Assembly (NCBI RefSeq): GCF_036320485.1 | Contig: NZ_CP132911.1 | Span: 186,001-250,000 of the forward strand | Reading direction: 5' to 3' | DNA length: 64,000 nt | Source of the DNA: Dyella sp. A6 | Lineage (GTDB): Bacteria > Pseudomonadota > Gammaproteobacteria > Xanthomonadales > Rhodanobacteraceae | Shown: piece by piece, positions 60,294-64,000 of the stretch | Numbering within the stretch: position 1 is the first letter of the stretch | How the letters are laid out: every line of letters starts with the position of its first letter | The notes under the pieces: generated by a model | Databases searched by the model: none | What the model saw: only the letters and a program-made list of their open reading frames with translations | Told to the model about the DNA's origin: nothing | Made by a program: the position numbers and the translations under genes

Positions 60294-60527
60294 GTGAAGA
60301 AGCGCTTTTCCGAAGAACAGATCATCGGCTTCCTGCGCGAGGCGGATGCCGGCCTGCCGATCAAGGAGCTGTGCCGCAAGCACGGCTTCAGCGAGGCCTC
60401 CTACTACCTGTGGCGCAGCAAGTTCGGCGGCATGAGCGTGCCGGACGCCAAACGCCTGAAGGAGCTGGAGACGGAGAACACGCGGCTGAAGAAGCTGCTG
60501 GCTGAGCAGATGCTTGAGAACGAGTGA
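60294..60527 (+). CDS. IS3-family transposase OrfA
   Basis: A 77-residue OrfA with the start [19 protein letters not shown], an HTH ([20 protein letters not shown]) and a leucine-zipper C-terminus ([20 protein letters not shown]). AAGGAG at 60281-60286 supports the GTG. The stop overlaps the beginning of OrfB. Confidence 0.88.
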   Translation: MKKRFSEEQIIGFLREADAGLPIKELCRKHGFSEASYYLWRSKFGGMSVPDAKRLKELETENTRLKKLLAEQMLENE

Positions 60528-61371
60528 TCAAGGACGTCCTGCGAAAAAAACCGTAGGCGCACCGGCCCGACGCGCGTTGGTGCGCCAGATGATCGACAAG
60601 GGGCTGAGCGAGCGGTGCGCGTTGCGCGTGGTGGGCATGAGCGCCAGCGCGTACCGCTATCAGGCGCAGCCGGACCGCAACGTGGTGCTGCGACGGCGGA
60701 TCGTGGAGCTGGCGCAGCGGCACAAGCGCTACGGCGTGGGGATGATCCACCTGAAGCTTCGGCAGGAGAGCGGCGAGCCGGTGAACTACAAGCGTGTGGA
60801 GCGGTTGTATCGGGAGGAGCGGCTGCAGGTGCGCCGGCGTAAGCGGAAGAAGGTGCCGGTGAGCGAGCGGCAGCCGCTGTGTCGTCCATCGGCGCCCAAC
60901 GAGGTGTGGTCAATGGACTTCGTGTTCGATCGCACCGCCGACGCCCGCGTCCTCAAGTGCCTGACCATCGTCGACGACGCCACCCATGAATCGGTCGGCA
61001 TCGAGGTCGAACGAGCCATCTCCGGGATCGGCGTGACGCGCGTGCTGGATCGCCTGGGGCTGATTCGCGGCTTGCCCAAGACGATCCGCACCGACAACGG
61101 CAAGGAGTTCTGCGGCAAGGCGATGGTCGCCTGGGCGCACGAGCACGGTGTGCAGCTGCGCCTGATCGAACCGGGCAAACCGAACCAGAACGCCTACATC
61201 GAATCATTCAACGGCCGCCTGCGCGACGAATGCCTCAACGAACACTGGTTTCCCAGCCTGCTGCACGCCCGCACCGAGATTGAACGCTGGCGGCGGGAAT
61301 ACAACGAGGAGCGACCGAAGAAGGCGTTGGGCGGGCTGACACCGGCCGCCTACGCGAAGCAGTTAAAGTAA
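60524..61371 (+). CDS. IS3-family transposase OrfB, with an A7 frame change
   Basis: The DDE transposase: HTH_21 ([11 protein letters not shown]), then Asp in [10 protein letters not shown], Asp in RTDNGKEF and Glu in [13 protein letters not shown], ending [14 protein letters not shown]. The natural start GTG at 60524 (IKDVLRKK) runs out of frame after seven A at 60544-60550; the catalytic frame opens just there. One more A, or a -1 slip on A_AAA_AAA, restores it. So either a one-base deletion has damaged this copy or the element uses frameshifting. Confidence 0.82.
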
Positions 61372-61496
61372 TTCCGGACTCTAAACCGACCCGCTACTCA
61401 AAGCGGGGGGACGTCGGCCCAGGCTTAGTTGACGCAATCGGCACCATTGAAGAGCATCATCCGGGTTCGTCCATTTGGGTTGAGCATGTCGCGCAG

Positions 61497-61552
61497 CCCT
61501 AACCAGTCATCCAAGCGGACGGCTCCGCCGCCGCTTAATTCCAGCGTTAGGC
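61497..61552 (+). repeat. attC7 (56 bp)
   Basis: CCCTAAC ... GTTAGGC; CCCTAAC complements the GTTAGGG at the start of cassette 7, so this cassette is intact at its ends despite the IS. Confidence 0.92.
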
Positions 61553-61556
61553 GGGA

Positions 61557-61943
61557 ATGGGGCACATCGCTATGGACAAGCGTGTCATCACGGGCTTCCT
61601 CATTTCGCCGTTGCTTCCAAGCGCAGTTGCTGCCGTTGTGCTCAGCGGTTCTACGTCCAACTGGTCCGCACTTCCGGCACAACTGGCGCTCATGATCGGC
61701 ATCGCTGAGTTAGCGGCGCTCTTGTTCGGCGTCCCCATCTACTTCCTGGTCAAGCGGTTCCGCCCCATCGGCATGGTCGAGTGCGTCGGCTCTGGCGTGG
61801 TCATTGGTTTGTTGGCGGGGCTCGTTGGGGTGCTCGTAGGGGCCGTTTCGGGGCTAATATTTTGGCTCATTGCGGTCAAGTCGGCCTCCGCAGGGCCTAA
61901 CCACTCGTCCAAGCGGACGCGCGAAAAGCCGCGCGCCGCTTAA
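61557..61943 (+). CDS. cassette 8: membrane protein
   Basis: A 128-residue protein with three to four membrane segments (VITGFLISPLLPSAVAAVVL, ALMIGIAELAALLFGVPIYF, VIGLLAGLVGVLVGAVSGLI). It ends inside its attC, which encodes the tail PNHSSKRTREKPRAA. An ATG at 61572 is an alternative start. No family recognised. Confidence 0.6.
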   Translation: MGHIAMDKRVITGFLISPLLPSAVAAVVLSGSTSNWSALPAQLALMIGIAELAALLFGVPIYFLVKRFRPIGMVECVGSGVVIGLLAGLVGVLVGAVSGLIFWLIAVKSASAGPNHSSKRTREKPRAA

Positions 61944-61957
61944 CTCCAGCGTTAGGC
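61895..61957 (+). repeat. attC8 (63 bp)
   Basis: GCCTAAC ... GTTAGGC, with tip CGCGCGAAAAGCCGCGCG. Confidence 0.92.
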
Positions 61958-61964
61958 CAGATAG

Positions 61965-62417
61965 ATGCAACGCAACGATCTCGAACTATTCGCTGATTAC
62001 AATCAGTTTTATGTTCAAGACGAGCTCGCTTCTGGCGATCTTTCGTCTGCGTGGTCTGGGGAAGCGGTCAGCCGGTTGTTGGCGGTTGCACCAGGTGTGG
62101 TCGGGGTAGGCACTGCCAGCAACACAGACGTGCCGGTCACCGTCGAAATACATGAAGCTGCTCCGCAAGATGATTCCGCTGCCTTCGATCAAGTCAACGA
62201 ATGCACGTTAGTAGTGGCACACGGCCCTTTGGTCATTGCGGGCTGCACGGACTACTTTCCGACCGCCACCCGCATCCAGGCCAAGCCAGGCACGTATAGA
62301 GTCAGGGTAAGCTACCTTGGTGTATCCGGCGTTCCCGGCTCTGAAGAGCGGTATCGTCTGCAACTGTGGCCTGCACCTGCTATTGAGCCCACTGTGGTCA
62401 AGTCGCGTGCGGCCTAA
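61965..62417 (+). CDS. cassette 9: soluble protein of unknown family
   Basis: A 150-residue soluble protein (MQRNDLELFADYNQFYVQDE, GVVGVGTASNTDVPVTVEIH, VIAGCTDYFPTATRIQAKPG, YRLQLWPAP), mostly beta by pattern. Conserved-looking aromatic and glycine positions suggest a real family, but I do not know it. It stops at the TAA of GCCTAAC. The ATG is eight bases into the cassette. Confidence 0.65.
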   Translation: MQRNDLELFADYNQFYVQDELASGDLSSAWSGEAVSRLLAVAPGVVGVGTASNTDVPVTVEIHEAAPQDDSAAFDQVNECTLVVAHGPLVIAGCTDYFPTATRIQAKPGTYRVRVSYLGVSGVPGSEERYRLQLWPAPAIEPTVVKSRAA

Positions 62418-62483
62418 CAATTCATCCAAGCCGACCGCCCACTGGCTACGCCAGCGGCCGGCGGCTTAATTCAAGCGTTAGGG
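62412..62483 (+). repeat. attC9 (72 bp)
   Basis: GCCTAAC ... GTTAGGG; inner arms nearly identical to those of attC1. Confidence 0.92.
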
Positions 62484-62486
62484 CTC

Positions 62487-62981
62487 ATGAAGATTACCCT
62501 CGCATTCCTTGCAGCAATCCTAGTACCCGTCGGCCTCATGGGCGGTTGGTATCTGGGGGGGCAATTCACTACGTTCAAATCGGACGATCCATATATCTGG
62601 GTCCGCACCGGACATTTCTTAATTCTTTGCGCGCTAATCTCGGCAGCCTTCGTACTCGTGCTGGGAATTCCGGCCTACCTTTTGCTTCGGTGGCGTAACG
62701 CAGTTCGCTGGTGGTCCACTATAGCCAGTGGTTTCGTCTTGGGTGCGGCTCCAATTGCCATATTTACTTGGCCCCTTCAGTATCCCAAGGGTGCGTCCGC
62801 AAGCGTTGATGGCATCGCCACCTTGGTCAACGGCATCCCCACTTTTGAGGGCTGGCTGCAATACTTAGAATCCGTAGCATTCTTCGGTGCTTGCGGTGCG
62901 GCCGCCGCTACAACGTTTTGGCTCATCGCACGGAGCCCTAACCACTCGTCCAAGCGGACGCGCGCACCGCGCGCCGCTTAA
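62487..62981 (+). CDS. cassette 10: membrane protein
   Basis: A 164-residue protein with about four membrane segments (ITLAFLAAILVPVGLMGGWY, HFLILCALISAAFVLVLGIP, WWSTIASGFVLGAAPIAIFT, VAFFGACGAAAATTFWLIA). The tail PNHSSKRTRAPRAA is read from the attC, as in cassette 8. No family recognised. Confidence 0.6.
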   Translation: MKITLAFLAAILVPVGLMGGWYLGGQFTTFKSDDPYIWVRTGHFLILCALISAAFVLVLGIPAYLLLRWRNAVRWWSTIASGFVLGAAPIAIFTWPLQYPKGASASVDGIATLVNGIPTFEGWLQYLESVAFFGACGAAAATTFWLIARSPNHSSKRTRAPRAA

Positions 62982-62995
62982 CTCCAGCGTTAGGG
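62936..62995 (+). repeat. attC10 (60 bp)
   Basis: CCCTAAC ... GTTAGGG; the opening heptamer complements the cassette start. Confidence 0.92.
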
Positions 62996-63000
62996 CCCAG

Positions 63001-63798
63001 ATGACGCTTCTCAACTTCTTAAAGAAAAAGCCTCCCGCGCTACTGAAGGTCTTCGTGGATGGCGCTCCGTTGTGCACAGTCACAAGTGACAACCTGCCTC
63101 GTGAGCTGACACCGACTGCGGCAGTTCGCCCCGATTCCGAGGTTTTATTCCTTGCGGCCGATGGCACCGAGCACAGACACGCACTTGGTGAAGTCCAAGG
63201 CTGGGCTCACTTGTCTGTGCGCGTGCACGAAAACCGAGCATGCCAGGCGGACTGCGTCATCACTAACTCGCCGCAGTTCGACGCAAACGCCTTTAGTCGG
63301 GGTGAGGCTCTTGGTGTCCGCTTTCAGCCCTTCTTTCTCCCCGGCAGCACCGTTACCAACTCCGAGCTAAAGGGTAAGGGGCTTTTTGCACGCGGCTTGC
63401 ACTTCAGCGGCAGGGTTACCCCCGGCAATATTGTTCTGTCCTGCGAGTGCGACTGCTGTCACCGCAGTTTTCTTATCAAGTCTTATCACGCCGGCTTTAG
63501 CAATTCAGGCTACTTCTATTCGGGTTCTGGCAAGTACACCCTCACGGTGTCCTCGTATCTTGCGGGTGCGCCGTCAGCCCTAGCTGAGCCGGAGCCTGCC
63601 GCGCTGGCCGCACTCGAGGCACGTCTGCCCGACGCACCAGACGGCTCCCGTTTTTCTTACCTAAATCCATTTCGCTGCCCTTATTGCGGCGCTCCGTACA
63701 TCGACTTCGCTGCCCATCCCGAGTCGCGAAGTAGCGAATACTATGGAAACTACTTTGCCGGGTCCGAGCTGCTGAGGTATGAGCCAGCCGAGCCCTAA
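63001..63798 (+). CDS. cassette 11: cysteine-rich protein of unknown family
   Basis: A 265-residue soluble protein. The first 75 residues (ALLKVFVDGAPLCTVTSDNL, EVLFLAADGTEHRHALG) look like a small beta domain; the middle has CECDCCHRSF at about 142-151, and RCPYCGAPY lies about 225, so four to five cysteines may bind zinc in two knuckles. It starts eleven bases into the cassette and ends at the TAA of CCCTAAC. Function unknown. Confidence 0.65.
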   Translation: MTLLNFLKKKPPALLKVFVDGAPLCTVTSDNLPRELTPTAAVRPDSEVLFLAADGTEHRHALGEVQGWAHLSVRVHENRACQADCVITNSPQFDANAFSRGEALGVRFQPFFLPGSTVTNSELKGKGLFARGLHFSGRVTPGNIVLSCECDCCHRSFLIKSYHAGFSNSGYFYSGSGKYTLTVSSYLAGAPSALAEPEPAALAALEARLPDAPDGSRFSYLNPFRCPYCGAPYIDFAAHPESRSSEYYGNYFAGSELLRYEPAEP

Positions 63799-63851
63799 CA
63801 ATTCATCCAAGCGGACACGCTGACGCGTGCCGCTTAACTCAAGCGTTAGAA
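63793..63851 (+). repeat. attC11 (59 bp)
   Basis: CCCTAAC ... GTTAGAA, with tip CACGCTGACGCGTG. Confidence 0.92.
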
Positions 63852-63855
63852 GCCA

Positions 63856-64000
63856 GTGCAGACTTTTTGGAAAATCATGCGTGCGGTAGTTGTGATAGCT
63901 AGCGCCATCGGCACATTGCTTAATCCACCGCATATGCCTGTCGGCCTCCATTCCCAGTGGCTCATGCCGCTGGCAACACTGTTAGCCTTTCCCGCGTGTG
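63856..64000 (+). CDS. cassette 12: membrane protein (partial)
   Basis: An open frame from the GTG at 63856 or the ATG at 63877 runs to the window end, reading RAVVVIASAIGTLLNPPHMP and WLMPLATLLAFPAC, two likely membrane segments. The rest of the cassette and its attC lie beyond the window. Confidence 0.5.
   Translation, partial: MQTFWKIMRAVVVIASAIGTLLNPPHMPVGLHSQWLMPLATLLAFPAC

Larger units (their letters stand above)
60243..61400 (+). mobile_element. IS3-family insertion sequence
   Basis: An 1158-bp element with imperfect ends: TGAGTAGC...GTTTGGAGTCC on the left and GGACTCTAAAC...GCTACTCA on the right. Ends start TG and finish CA as in the family. It carries overlapping orfA and orfB. I find no 3- or 4-bp target duplication (left CGGT, right AAGC), so it may have arrived by recombination or flanks may have been lost. 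Confidence 0.85.
60047..61502 (+). pseudogene. cassette 7 gene split by an IS3-family element
   Basis: The left part (60047-60242, 65 codons, MPHFALTREGYDQLVKECGG and a conserved-looking SPSELSGLRAQGLEV) continues after the IS at about 61404 as GDVGPGLVDAIGTIEEHHPG and SSIWVEHVAQP, stopping at the TAA of CCCTAAC. Joined, they make a plausible protein of about 95-100 residues. The insertion lies in a run of proline/glycine codons; the frame across the gap is not restored by simple excision because no target duplication is visible. Function unknown. Confidence 0.7.
55817..64000. mobile_element. chromosomal integron with at least 12 gene cassettes
   Basis: The integrase gene, attI and a head-to-tail cassette array with eleven complete attC sites, continuing past the window end. 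All but one cassette opens with a TTAGGN/TTATGC heptamer part complementary to the heptamer that opens its own attC. Cassette genes are all on the plus strand and most differ in base use from the GC-rich chromosome. No resistance gene, and no Tn402/Tn7-like transposition genes, are seen, which fits a sedentary chromosomal integron next to ubiA. Confidence 0.93.

Noticed and set aside
57225..63851. CRISPR array from the regularly recurring GCCTAAC...GTTAGGC repeats
   Set aside because: Repeat spacing is 300-1500 bases with genes between, repeats are imperfect palindromes of different length, and an IntI gene is present: these are attC sites.

Overview
The window is a GC-rich gammaproteobacterial chromosome segment, most likely from the Xanthomonadales and probably the Rhodanobacter/Dyella/Luteibacter side (Rhodanobacteraceae). 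Reasons: the block anmK - M23 peptidase - tyrS - rRNA operon, the coaBC - dut - algC order, the bioB-bioF-trhO-bioH-bioC cluster, and an integron whose 56-72 bp attC sites resemble those of xanthomonads. The genus is an inference from gene content and order only.

Layout. 1-11.4 kb: 3-hydroxybutyrate dehydrogenase and a patatin-like lipase, an SDR enzyme, argS with a SPOR-domain protein, a regulatory stretch with DnaA-box-like sites and a likely small RNA, radC, then coaBC-dut-algC, in which algC carries a membrane sensor-like N-terminus. 11.4-18.7 kb: pyrE, xthA, an AmpG-like permease, a solitary ribbon-helix-helix protein, anmK and an M23 peptidase (peptidoglycan recycling and remodelling), tyrS. 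18.7-24.2 kb: a complete rRNA operon (16S, tRNA-Ile, tRNA-Ala, 23S, 5S) with two strong promoters and a terminator. 24.3-40.8 kb: rhomboid protease, DUF1820 protein, GATase, PilB/GspE-type ATPase, glyQS, an XRE-type regulator, a YbaY-like lipoprotein, a GDSL autotransporter esterase, tex, a GYF/RDD membrane protein and mnmG. 40.8-41.7 kb: a compact regulatory region with two candidate small RNAs and a 61-residue gene behind a near-perfect sigma-54 promoter with a palindromic upstream site. 41.7-49 kb: pepN, an aldose epimerase, a PLP enzyme, tag, and a secreted protein paired with an outer-membrane beta-barrel. 49-55.7 kb: biotin synthesis (bioB, bioF, bioH, bioC) with the tRNA hydroxylase gene trhO inside the run, then comF and ubiA.

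55.8-64.0 kb: a chromosomal integron. A divergent intI integrase, an attI site, and at least twelve cassettes with eleven complete attC sites, running off the window end. For most cassettes the first heptamer is complementary to the heptamer opening their own attC, which fixes the cassette borders. Cassette contents are almost all unknown: six small membrane proteins, two cysteine-rich (zinc-ribbon-like) proteins, and one Abi/HEPN-type protein of the STM4504/CBY_0614 kind that is a likely phage-defence gene and has a divergent 99-bp attC. One cassette gene is split by an IS3-family element. No antibiotic-resistance cassette is seen.

The most interesting parts are the integron with its Abi-like cassette, the sigma-54/small-RNA region at 40.8-41.6 kb, and the C-rich-loop small RNA candidate between argS and radC.
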